Source: Glebionis coronaria
Lineage: Eukaryota; Streptophyta; Magnoliopsida; Asterales; Asteraceae
Assembly (NCBI GenBank): GCA_025667525.1
Contig: CM046876.1
Location: 483,310,557-483,374,556 of the forward strand
DNA: 64,000 nucleotides
Direction: 5' to 3'
A program made the translations under genes and the position numbers. How positions within the stretch are numbered: position 1 is the first letter of the stretch; every line of letters starts with the position of its first letter. Below the pieces are notes generated by a model. It was not told where the DNA came from. It did no database searches and saw only the letters and a program-made list of their open reading frames with translations. Positions 1-10,594 of the stretch are shown here, piece after piece.

Positions 1-612
1 ATCGGCAAAACCGGCACGGGTTTGAAGAAAAAGATCAAAGAAGCCAAAATCAAGATCGACTTTAGCGGATTTTATCATTTGTCAAGTACTTTGGTCAAGT
101 GGGTCCCACAATGGGGTAAATGGGCTCAAAAGCCCATTTAATATTCAAGTTATAAATAAAAGGGTGTTGATAGCCCATAAGGCCCAAAGTTGTAGTGATA
201 CACGGATGGAATTTGTTTACATTGGGCCAAGCCCAAATTGAAAAGAAATGAAAATGAACGAATGGATTAGATGAATGAATGGGCCTTAGGGTTTTTGTTA
301 TAACCTTCACACGTTTTATATAAAACGTATTATCTCACCATAAATAATTTCCAACCGTCCCTTACCACACAAATAATAAAGTCGTTTCATTCACTTCACC
401 CAACCCACTTTTATTTAATCAAAAACCGAACCCCACTCAGTTGACCATTCACGTTTTAATCTTTCCACACACACTTATTTTATTCTTTCGATATTTCCTA
501 TGTAAACCCTTCTTCCCCATTTTATTTCTTACCCAAAAACCTGCAAAAAATCCACTATTCACTAAAACCCTAGATGGGTAAAAAAACAAATTAACTTTAG
601 GGCTTTTGCTCT

Positions 613-926
613 CACGTGTTTATCACGTGTGGGGGAATTAATTCCCCCATTTTTTAAGGAAGAGAAAGGCTAGACGAAGGAGATACGTGGCAGAAAAGGA
701 TTGGATTGAACACCTCAAATCCCATAATCAACCAATCAGAAGCCCCAAAAGAAGCACAACTAGCACACGGATGCCACGTTGGCAATCCGTGTGCTAGATT
801 GAATCATACCAGCCATCCGATCAAAGAAAGAGAGAGAAATTGAAGATCAAAGGCCAAGATTAGAATGGAATATTCTATTAGAGATCCGAATATCCTTCAT
901 CAACAGCCCTGGGAAGGCTATAAAAA
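613..926 (+). promoter_or_regulatory. Likely GYP-A LTR promoter: two G-boxes, a hairpin and a TATA box
   Basis: Two perfect CACGTG G-boxes lie at 613-618 and 624-629, a long hairpin at 760-797, and TATAAAAA at 919-926. G-boxes are bound by bZIP and bHLH factors in plants. The spacing to the TATA box is reasonable for a pol II promoter. Assignment to LTR transcription is inference from position. Confidence 0.45.
760..797. repeat. 38-bp near-perfect hairpin upstream of the TATA box
   Basis: The left arm CTAGCACACGGATGCCA pairs with the right arm around a CGT loop, with a single unpaired A in the right arm. The stem is 17 bp, the longest simple inverted repeat I see in the GYP-A LTR. It lies about 120 bp upstream of the TATA box at 919. 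Function unknown. Confidence 0.8.
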
Positions 927-2235
927 CCCCCCAATCTATTGTAATTTTTATCTTTTTTTTAGTTTTTAAAGTTATTATGCTTAAATCAGTTTAGAATAAA
1001 TTTGTATTTCTTTTCCAGATTTGTACTAATTTTTGGTTATTAATGAAGGATAAATTTTGTTCTTAATTGCGTTCGTTATTACTTTCTGCTTAATCCTAAA
1101 TTTTGCAATTTAATCTTTACTGTTTAAATATAATAATTTAAGAATGTTTAAGTAAGCTAAATGATAGCTTATTTTAGATATTCTGAAAACTAATTTGGGA
1201 GCAAAACTTTCTATTTGAAAGTTTTAGTAAAAGAGGTTCGTTTATTTACTGTTCGAGTAAGGTTATTATGGTGGCTTCGTATGATGAATTTTGGTGATTG
1301 GAGAGGGTTTTGATTCCGGTTCTTAGGTAGCTCAGCGCTATCCTACGTCTCAAAGGTTTCGACAAAAGGTACTAATCTCTTTTTAAGTTTCATGTTATTT
1401 ATATTAATCGGTGCCTGATGCTTATTTGTTTAAAATGATTTCGTCATGTTGAATTTCAAATGTTTAATAGTAATCTGTTGAAGTTTTATAGTTTATGTTT
1501 TTGTTTAGCTGAATCTATATTAGAAAGGGGTTTTCGAATTTATCTGTTTTTTTTATAGAGTTTTAAAGCTTTGGGATAACTCTGATAGCTGCTGAATATC
1601 CAACATGATTTATCTGATTTGGAGTTGTTTAGTGTAGGATTGTTTTGTTTTCCAAATTCAGGTTCAAACTGTTGAGTATGAATGTTTTACCTGCTGATTT
1701 AAGCTTACAGACGTGTATTTCACCTGCAATCTATTCTGAGTTATGTTTGTTTGATATGCTTCACTGATTTAGACGAGATGCGGTTACTATAATCAGAAAC
1801 TTGCTGAGATTGTATCTTCATGCCCTTGTCTTATTAGTATTTGTATTACTGTGTTATTGAGTTAGATTTAGATTCTTTGCCTGCATTTAACCTGCTGTTA
1901 TTTGGTTCATTTGTTAATCTGTGACTATCTGATATTTTTAAGATTTGCTAGTTTAGGATATGTTAGTATAATTTGGTTAGAATGATAATTGATTTCTGTT
2001 AATTAGATATGTTAAGCTTTTGCTCCTGTTTGCTGAACAATCTTGTCATGTTTTAATTAGTTTTGATTTATTTGGATGATTTTTGAACTGCTTTAATTTT
2101 CAAGTATTTAGCTTATCAAGTCCAACTGATTTTATAAGCTCATTAAGCTGATTACTATCAGTTTAAACATAATAAGCTCCAAAAGTCTTTCCTAAGACTC
2201 TTATTTCTGCATAATCTGTCAAAGAAATTAATTCC

Positions 2236-2319
2236 AAAAAAATATGTCCCTGTCAGGGTTCGTACCCTTGACCTCAAGGGTATTAGCACAGCGTGATAAC
2301 CATCTGGACTAGCTAGTCC
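2236..2319 (-). pseudogene. tRNA-Ile-like pol III promoter relic (tRNA pseudogene or SINE head)
   Basis: Read on the minus strand from 2319, the sequence contains ATGGTTATCACGCTGTGC, then TAATAC and GAGGTC, then a T-arm-like GGGTACGAACCC. The order and spacing match the D-arm (A box), anticodon arm with AAT, variable loop and T-arm (B box) of plant tRNA-Ile. A run of seven T follows immediately (A7 on + at 2236-2242), a possible pol III terminator. The 5' end does not pair with the 3' end, so no intact acceptor stem exists and it is not a working tRNA gene. It could be a degenerate tRNA copy or the head of a tRNA-derived SINE inside the LTR. Confidence 0.5.
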
Positions 2320-3408
2320 TTTTGGTTTAATATTCGTTTTGGTCCTTTATATAGATTCATTATTTTACTAGCAGATTTAATTTAAATTATTTTCCTTACT
2401 GTTTTAATGTTTTAAAATTTTTAGATAGTTTTACAGATTTTCGTTTTTAAATAGAATTTATATAATAAATAAAAAAATAAAAATAAATAAATAAATAATT
2501 AAAAAAATGTTTTTATTGAATTAAATAATAATTAGATTTTTATAATTAAAATGAATTAGTTTTTAAGTAGATTTGTTTTATAGTATTTTTAAATAAAGTA
2601 AATTAGTTTTAAAAGGTTTGATTAGATTTTTAATTAGGTTAAAAGTTATTTAATAGATTAAATTTTAAAGATTATTAATTAGTTTAATTTTGAATAGTGT
2701 TAATTTTTAAGTAATTAAGTGTTTGTAGATTTTTAAATAGGCGGGGTTTACGATTCATGCACTTTAGGATAAGTTTTATTAGTTTAAAATTTGTAGACTT
2801 TAATTGTAGTTTTAAACCGAAAACCAATTCAAATAGATTGTCCAAATCAAAGCAAAACGTCTCAAATTCATAAGATCTTCGTGTACAACGAACTCGACTC
2901 ACTCACGTGTTTAATTGAATTCGTCATTGGTATTATTAGTCTATTACTTTTTCCTAAAGGTAATTTTCTAATTACCCTATAACGTATCAAATTATCACTA
3001 TACACATCACGACACATCAAACAACTTATTTTTTGTGATAGATCTTATTATTTTGAGCTTATAAATCAGTTTTGAAATTTACAGCTTTTGGTTTTAGCTT
3101 TTGACTAGAAAACGACTATTTTGTCTTTTTCAAAAACAGCTTATTGCTTATTTCAGCTTATTGAGTGTGCTTATTTGAAAACTTTTTGTTTATTAAGCTT
3201 AGTTTTGTCATTTAAAACCTTTTGCAAGTTGAATCAGCTTTTGAAACAGCCTAGAACTCGAAAATGACTATTTTGTCGTTTTGTGTAGAGAGCTTTTGCT
3301 TATTTCAGACTTATTTCTTGGGCTTTTCAAAATTTCTTTTTACAGATCTCTTTAGTATCCCAAAAGAAGCTTGTGTGTCAAATTAGAGCTTATGGCATTA
3401 GCTTATGG

Positions 3409-3434
3409 CTTAATGGGCCAAAAAGCCCATTAAG
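3409..3434. repeat. Palindrome built on TGGGC / GCCCA
   Basis: CTTAATGGGC pairs perfectly with GCCCATTAAG around a short A-rich loop. A related but less perfect copy lies at 3561-3582 and another at 118-139 (AAATGGGC / GCCCATTT). TGGGCY is the plant site II motif bound by TCP factors; here it sits in palindromes inside a putative LTR. Confidence 0.6.
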
Positions 3435-4362
3435 AATAAGTTGTTGACTATTAAGCTGTGATAAGCACATTCTCAGCATTTGGGCCTTTAGACTTTTGTT
3501 CTTAAAATCAAATTTTGAGTCAGATAGGTGATTTTGTGCTTAATTGGACAACTTTTTTCTTATTGGGCCAAAAAGCCCATTAGGGATAATTTGGTCATTT
3601 CAAGTTCATTTATGTTTAATTTAGGTTAAAATAAACTAGTTTGTAAGTTTTTAGAATTTTTTATAAATTTTGGATTTTTAATATTATTTTATTATTAAAA
3701 TTATTTTTTAATATTTTTGCAACATTTTCATTTTTCTTAGGTTAAATACATTAAGTTAGGATTTTTAACAGTTTTATATTAATTTTCTTATCATTTAATT
3801 AATTTTTAGAATTATTTTTATATTTTAATAGTTTTTAATCATTTTTAAATAGTTTTAATTAATTTTAAATTTTCCAAAAATAGTTTTTAGTTTATTTAAG
3901 TTATTTTAGAGGTTTATAAAGTGAAAAATCTCATTTTGGACTTTTTGTTAATTAAATTGATTTTTTGGGCTTTAATTAGCATTAAAAAATTATTATTTAA
4001 TTAAATAAAAGGTTTGAGTGATTTTTGATTTTTTGTAAACTCTAATTACATTTTTTGGAATTATTTCAATTTTCTAGGAACTTTTAGGGTAATTTTTAAA
4101 TTTCGTCATATTTTACGGTTTTACGTGTACGACTTTCGTCTTAGTTTAAGTTTAATCGTAATCGTCATCCTTTTCTCTTTTTTTTTTCTCATAATCACAA
4201 TCACAAATATTAATCATTTCTTTACACAACACACTAGCCTCCTTGAGAACGATCCCACACATTTTGGGTCATAAACACATGGTTTTCCAAAACCGTTTGT
4301 TTAATACTTACCCTAATTACGTTCTTTTTCCTAAAAGACGTATAAATACTCAACATCATTTT

Positions 4363-4380
4363 TGGCGCCGCTGCCGGGGA
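4363..4380 (+). other. Primer binding site of GYP-A (tRNA-Asp type)
   Basis: TGGCGCCGCTGCCGGGGA matches the complement of the tRNA-Asp 3' end, as used by Athila-type elements, with one mismatch. It fixes the 5' LTR end at about 4358 and the direction of GYP-A as plus. Confidence 0.85.
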
Positions 4381-5107
4381 GGCGTGTTGTATTTTGATTT
4401 TATCAAATTTTGTTTTTATATTAGCCATAATAACTATTTATGTGATTAGCACTCTAATCATACGTATTATCGGTTTTTCATTTTTTTGTGTGAATATTAT
4501 TACAATATTGTATACGTAAAACAATAAATTTACAAGTACTCCCAAAGTGTGAAAACACAACCTTGATTCGGGATTTCATCACTCGATCATTGTATTCGAA
4601 TCTCAAACAAAGAAAAAAAGGCAAAATAGATAATTACTTTCGAGAAGCTTAATTTTAAAAAACACAAACTATAAGGTGGGTATAAGGTGTGTGTTATAAA
4701 ATACACCCTAAAGAAAAAGGCTCTTAAGTGCTTTGCGCCGCCTCGTTTCTCCGCTTGCTTGTGCGTGTTTAGATAAAAAGGGCTAATCGAGGGTTTGCCA
4801 ACCAAAGTATTATCTACGTATCTATATTTTCTTGTTTTCAAAAGATTAAACCCTCTTGAACGTTTTGGTGTTTCACAAACGTTCTAAAGTCATCGAAGGC
4901 GTTCACTTCACGTGATCGTTTTCATTCCTTGAGGCTCCTTTAATCGAGAGATTTGATTTGAGGAGAGATTTGTTTGATTTTTGTCTACGTAATACATCAC
5001 CAAAATCCAAAAAAAGTAAAAACAATAAAAAACACAAAAAAATTGGAAAAAGTTATAAACACCAAAAAGAATCTTCTTTGCTCATCCCCACGTTGTACGT
5101 GACGTTT
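4381..5107 (+). other. GYP-A untranslated leader
   Basis: Between primer site and gag. I see no conserved ORF and no word array here, only short chance frames on both strands. Confidence 0.6.
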
Positions 5108-6696
5108 ATGCAAACTCGTAATCAAGCAAGACGTGCACGTAAACGTCATAATCGAAAAGAAAACACACCAACACCTTCTAGTGAAGAGTCTCCAAGTGAG
5201 GAACCTATTGTAGAACAAGAAGCCACCATGGCTAATCGTACTATGATGGAGTTGCTTCAAGCACCCACCGAGGGTTTTGGAGAGGCCATTGTGATTCCCG
5301 CCATCCTTGCGGAGAACTTCGAGATCAAGACGGGTTTAATGTCTATGCTTCAAGCAAACAAGTTTCGCGGACACGAAAAAGACAACCCACATTATCACAT
5401 TAGGCAATTCAATCGTCTCACCGCGACTAGCAAGTTTAAGGATGTGCCTCATGATGCCATTAAGATGATGTTGTTTCCATACTCGTTAGATGTACCCACC
5501 AAGATATGGCTTGAGAAAGAACCCCCAAATTCGATTTTGACATGGGGTGATCTCGTTTCTAAGTTTGTGAATTAATTTTTTCCACCATCTAAAACAACAC
5601 ATTTGAAAAACGAAATTTCACGATTTACTCAAAGGTCTAATGAGAGTTTTTCTATGGCTTGGGAAAGATTTAAAGAAATGTTACATGAATGTCCACACCA
5701 TGATTTTTACGAATTGCATCAAATTGATACTTTTTAAAGTGGGCTTAATGATCATGAACGAGATTATTTAAATGCCGCCGCGGGTGATAATTTTTGGTGC
5801 AAAACGACCGATGAGGCTTTGAAAATAATTGAGAATAGGTCTAAGGTTTATAACCCTCGTAACACACCGAGTGTTGCTACTATGGGTTCGTCATCGTCGT
5901 CTCGTAACATGAGTGCCTTGCAAGATGAAGCAAATGAGGAAGATCGGTTTTTCGATAGGTTTTCGACTCTTATGACTCATTGGAAAGCACAAGATGCTTT
6001 GAATTCCGCATCAGTTAAGGCGGTTGGAAAGAGTTGTATTTCATGTGGTGGAGCTCATGATTTTTACGAGTGCATTACAGCGTATGGTAACACTTCGAGT
6101 GCTTATGTAGCAACGGGAACTTACAACCAAAACGACCAAGGTTCCCGCCCAAATCAAGCTCCACAAAATCAAAATGCTAACAACTATCGAAACAACAATC
6201 AAAATGGTGGTTATCAAGGGAATCAACGTAACTTTAACAAGGGTAATTACCAAAGTAGGAATGGGCAACTTCAAAATCAAAACCAAAACCGTGATTTTCA
6301 AACTACTACACAAGGTTTTCAAAATGCTCACACTAAAAATCTTAATGGAGAATTTTTGGATTATGCAAAAGAAAATGATGCTAAGTTTGATAACATGCAA
6401 CACGAGATGATTAGATTAAGATCCGAGTTGAAAAACGAGCTTAAAAACGAACTTGCTAATGAATTAAAAACTCATGCTAATAAAATGGAACGCAACGTTC
6501 AAGGTCTTCAACAAAATCAACAAAAAATGGAACAAGGTTAACATGAGATTAAGCAAGATTTGTTAAAAGAGGATGCTAGGCAATCAAAATTTGAAGATCG
6601 AATGGGAAAAATGTTTGAAGCAATCATGTGTAAACCATCTTCTTCGGGTGGTCTTCATAGTGATACCTTTGTAAACCCGAAAGGAGAATTGAAGGT
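5108..6696 (+). pseudogene. gag: GYP-A gag, 5' part (Athila-like, broken)
   Basis: This encodes the N-terminal part of an Athila-type Gag. The first real ATG is at 5108 (MQTRNQARRAR...); the open frame upstream has no ATG. The capsid-like domain (motifs FEIKTGL, IRQFNRL, LFPYSLDVPTKIW, SILTWGDLVSKF) covers about residues 60-160. In-frame stops occur at 5573-5575, about 5736 and 6539-6541, with homology continuing in the same frame past each. A zinc-knuckle-like CISCGGAHDFYEC lies near 6033-6071, followed by an Asn/Gln-rich linker and a charged coiled-coil-like segment. At 6697 the frame is cut by COP-N1 and resumes at 10595; removal of the insert plus one duplication keeps the frame. No functional Gag can be made. 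Confidence 0.85.
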
Positions 6697-6992
6697 TGTT
6701 AACCATAAGATTCAAGCTAACAAGAGGGTGATCCGGAGGTCGGGGAGGATAAAAGAAGTATTTAGACATTTTTAGAGAGAGAAAGATAAAGCTTGAAATG
6801 AGTGTGTGTATTTAGAGAGAGAAGTGAAATACACAATAAGAAGAATCCTCACCTCTCCATGTAAGTATGGAGGGGTATATATAGGCTAGAAAAGAGGTCA
6901 CTTTGACAACATGTCAATAGTAGTCCCTCCACGTTTTGCCTATCTGAATAAAATGTAATTCCATAAATGGCGCTCACATTTTAGGGCTAACA
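6697..6992 (-). repeat. COP-N1 3' LTR
   Basis: 296 bp, TGTTAACC...GGCTAACA on +. The minus-strand TATA box (+ 6876-6883) is followed in the sense direction by a hairpin at 6852-6875 (8 of 9 stem pairs). Confidence 0.9.
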
Positions 6993-7004
6993 ATCTTCCC
7001 CCAA
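6993..7004 (-). other. COP-N1 polypurine tract
   Basis: The sense strand reads TTGGGGGAAGAT directly upstream of the 3' LTR, the standard copia plus-strand primer position. Confidence 0.8.
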
Positions 7005-9689
7005 TGTGGAGACATACAGAATTACTTACAATGTTCCTAACAAGTAAAAATACAACAAATAAAGTCTTCCAAGGCGCTTTCAATGCTGAGGATGTCTTTT
7101 AATTCTTCTTGTCTTCATAACTTGTACCTCAGCTTGAATCCTCTTTGTCTTTGCTTGTTGTGGAACAATTGTAATACGCATGATTTGGATTAACTTCCCC
7201 CCAATTCATGCAACATGTATTAAAAAACTTTCTTCATAGACTTCTTTTTGACGAAGTTTCTGAATCAGCTCCCCCCAAACCAATATCTATATCTTAAGCA
7301 GATTCTGACACTCTGATGTAGTTTGGACAATATTCTAGCTCATCGGTTTAAGTGCACAGCGGAAATTTGTAGAAGAACCACACCAGATAATACTGCTTCT
7401 ATATTGTTTCATGTCGTTTAGGTTTTGGTGATAATCCGTTTGGGTAACATGCAGGAAATCAGCAACAATTCTTCTCACGCCTGCAGAATACTTCATAAAA
7501 ATCATATAAAGTAAGTAGATACCATTCCATGTACACTACTTCCCCCTGGAAGTTGTTCCGATTACTTCAAAGTACACGATCTTCCCCCATGATGATTTCG
7601 AACTCTCGGAAACATCATTATCGTGGACATCCATATACTCGAGAAGTTCTTAGTCTTAAGCAAATGTCTTGAAAAGTTTTGAAAGTCATTGAGAATCTTT
7701 GAAATAATTTTGCTTAGACTATGAAGTACCATTGTCGTTATGAGGCTCATAAATATCCGTGAGAATTGAGTGCTGATTCCATCTCTCTCTGTCTAACTTA
7801 CCAACCTCGAATTCATTCGGCTATTTGTTGTGACCACATGTGAAGTAAACTCGATATTCCAAACTTGAAACTGAAGTACAATCCCCCAAATTTGTTACTT
7901 AAGCTTGTACTTATGTCGATTGAAGAACGGTGCAGAAACAAGTCTCTAACATATCTTGAAGTTATCCACACGAGCAACTGCGTGTGACACCCAAAAATGA
8001 TAGTAATCCATGTCGTCGACCATCCACCCCTTGACAATGGAAACTAGATAATTCAAGTCTCAATCATAAATTTTATCGCCCAAGCAAGTCATCAATCGAT
8101 AGACTGGGTTTGAAGAAAAGGGGTAGAAAAATAGAAGGAAGGCTCGCTGGTGAAATAAGTAGACGGCTTCATGAAATCCCACTTCAAATTCAAATAAAGA
8201 ATACCAAATCCACTTCGTGATCACTTGTCTTTGTAGAATCAAAACTAGCCTTGTCGTTAAAGTGAATCTTAAATCGGATCGTTTTAGCGTTAAGTGTTTT
8301 GTTTGCTTTGGTGTTGTGTTGTGAATGTCGTTAACTAGAACAAATTCTGAAAAGAATTGTCATTAAGGGACAAAATTTGTCTAGATAACTTGTCATTGAA
8401 GCTCAACGTCAATCTCATGCCCAACTGAAGCGGTCGTCGAAATTTTTTCGAAAATATTAGGTTTAAAACCTATAATTTTCTTTGTCGTTGAAGCACTTTC
8501 GATCGAAACATAATGAATATCCGACATCAAAATGAATGTCATCATAGCCCGATAAATGAACCCGGTCCAAACTCTATATCTCGTCCAACCACCATATAAC
8601 TAAATTTCCAAAAATGGTTCAATACGTCAAATTGATGGCCCCATTCAACAAAAATAATACCCATGACCATGAATAACATTTAAGCTCGTGTGATATATCG
8701 ATTTTGTAAAACCAAAAGGGGCAATATGTATTCTGGCCCATTTAATTTGAGAGTGTTGTTGGCCCATCACAAAAACCCAATAATCATCCCGAAGCTCAAC
8801 CTAGTCCAGAGTAGTACCGTTCCACATGTAGAAATATAAACAAGTGACTAACTCTAAATATTAGGTCAGTTAACCCTAAACACATATTACTCCGCCTCTC
8901 TTTCTTATCATATTTTCTCCCACCAAATCTTATCTTGTAACCTCCGACAGTAAACTCAGCCAAATATACACATCCACAGCTCATCATCACTTAACTCTTT
9001 GATTTTTGAACCAAAGACAAATAGAAACCTAGACCTTCTAATCTAATTATCTCAGTCACTCTTCAAACTTAGATAATCTTATATACTTTCGAACCAAGAA
9101 TCAATCATCAATGATAAAACCATCATATACGAATCAATCGCATGATGCAAACAAACAAGTCCTCATTGATAATACTAGTTTGGCTTCAAGATCAGTGTAA
9201 AATTGATCTCGGGTAGGTGTTTGTTTGGTTGATTTGTGTGTTTGAGTCCAGATCTAAACATCAATATTTGATTTTGTTCATGCATGTGATTAAATCGAAT
9301 CAAATAGGAACTAAACTTACATGTTTATGTTCTAATTAATTAAGATTCGAAAATCAAAATAGGGATTTTTTAATCTCACAGATCAGTGATGAAAATTCGT
9401 TTTCGTGGTTAATGATCTTTTAAAGGTTAGAACTTTGATGTATAACACGAAAGACGAACTGAGATCATTTTAATTCGATTGAAGGTCGAGTCTATAAGTG
9501 ATGGAGCCTAGGTGTCGATGGGATAGGTTAGAACTGGATTTGTTGGTTAATGGTTGGGACAAGGGATTAGATAAGAGTTGGTTTTGATGATTGGTGTTGT
9601 CGTGATTTAGGGTCTCTGGATGTTTTTTTCAAACAAGTCATGTTGTCGCAATGTTTTCATGTCAATCTCAATATCATATCTTTTCAACC
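7005..9689 (-). other. COP-N1 non-coding interior
   Basis: About 2.7 kb with only short chance frames. The part near the 3' LTR holds several further G-run tracts in the sense strand (+ C-runs near 7195, 7268, 7540, 7580 and 7882). The part around 9130-9330 resembles the COP-2 leader near 53500-53560 (ACATGCATGA followed by CCTACCCGAGA). No gag, protease, integrase or RT motif is visible. Confidence 0.7.
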
Positions 9690-9940
9690 ATCGAAATAAT
9701 ACAAATGAAACCATCGCAATGCTGTGAAAATTTTGGCAGCATGACGTTTAATACATCATTGCGATGAATCAACCCACCCATCGCAATGTGACCCATCGGG
9801 ATGAGTCCCATTGCAATAGATAAAGTCAAAACCATCGTAATGAAATATGATACCCATCGGAATAAATCCATAGAAGAAGCCATCGGAATGAATCTGAGTA
9901 TCCCATCGGAATATGCCATCTGAAAGTGCATCGCAAAAGG
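9690..9940 (-). repeat. COP-N1 leader word array (ATTCCGATG / ATTGCGATG)
   Basis: On + about fifteen irregularly spaced copies of CATCGGAAT or CATCGCAAT occur; in the element's sense strand these read ATTCCGATG or ATTGCGATG. Spacing varies between roughly 8 and 25 bp, so this is not a simple tandem repeat. It aligns with the COP-2 array at 52893-53230. Confidence 0.85.
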
Positions 9941-10293
9941 TTTTGACCATTTCTTGATATTCCCAAAAATGGTGGATATGGTGATTTTTCAGATATGTCA
10001 CTATTAGAAAATAGATTAATAGAGAGACAATTAGAGGTGACACGTAGACACTGAAAAAAACCACCAACACCATTAAAAAATGAGACTTTTGGACAGATAT
10101 CAGATACATGACAAATAAAAGATACACAATTTGAACCTTTTTGGACATAACAATCACCAAAAAGGTAAGTACTGATGAAATCAATGGACTGATAAACACC
10201 AAATAAACATGTCATGACCAATCAACTTAAAAGAATAAGCTGTTATAAGTCACAAACACAAAATAAGCAAACACAAACACAAAACACCCCAAT

Positions 10294-10589
10294 TGTTAAC
10301 CATAAGATTCAAGCTAACAAAAGGGTAATCCGGAGGTCGGGGAGGATAAAAGAAGTATTTAGACATTTTTAGAGAGAGAAAGATAAAGCTTGAAATGAGT
10401 GTGTGTATTTAGAGAGAGAAGTGAAATACACAATAAGAAGAATCCTCACCCCTCCATGGAAGTATGGAGGGGTATATATAGGCTAGACAAGAGGCCACTT
10501 TGACAACATGTCAATAGCAGTCCCTCCATGTTTTGCCTATCTGAATAAAATGGAATTCCGTAAATGGCGCTCACATTTTAGGGCTAACA
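10294..10589 (-). repeat. COP-N1 5' LTR
   Basis: 296-bp partner of 6697-6992. Minus-strand TATA at + 10473-10480; the adjoining hairpin at 10449-10472 has a perfect 9-bp stem (CCCCTCCAT / ATGGAGGGG). The sense strand just inside reads ATTGGGGTGTTTTG, where COP-2 has a primer site followed by GGGGTGTTTCG; the primer site appears deleted. Confidence 0.9.
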
Positions 10590-10594
10590 AAGGT

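Larger units (their letters stand above)
1..4358 (+). repeat. Putative 5' LTR of outer Athila-like element GYP-A (left end unresolved)
   Basis: This AT-rich non-coding stretch ends in CA two to five bases before a tRNA-Asp-type primer site, which is the expected end of a 5' LTR. A TATA box lies at 919-926. The 3' part (about 3040-3480) is full of GCTTAT words, as is the LTR of the independent Athila copy GYP-B read in its own sense direction; this supports an Athila-type LTR. I cannot find the left LTR end or a second copy (the 3' LTR would lie right of the window), so part of this stretch may be flanking DNA or another insertion. No credible coding region is present. Confidence 0.5.
6697..10589 (-). 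mobile_element. COP-N1: non-autonomous copia-type LTR retrotransposon
   Basis: Two 296-bp LTRs (TGTTA...TAACA on +) enclose 3.3 kb without a recognisable retroviral protein. The 5-bp duplication AAGGT flanks it at 6692-6696 and 10590-10594. Direction is minus: the 3' LTR (left) is preceded in the sense strand by the tract TTGGGGGAAGAT, and a TATA box reads on the minus strand. Its leader is clearly related to that of COP-2 (shared sense words such as GGATTTATTCCGATGGG and TGCTGCCAAAATTTT). No primer site follows the 5' LTR. The LTRs differ at about ten positions, so it is an older insertion than COP-2. Confidence 0.88.

Noticed and set aside
760..797. microRNA precursor
   Set aside because: The stem is 17 bp with a 3-base loop, too short for a plant pre-miRNA.
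2236..2319. Functional tRNA-Ile gene
   Set aside because: No pairing acceptor stem and an imperfect T-stem.
9756..10202. 148-codon minus-strand frame in the COP-N1 leader
   Set aside because: Much of it translates the word array; the similar peptide in COP-2 is in a different overall frame context with stops, so the similarity is at DNA level.
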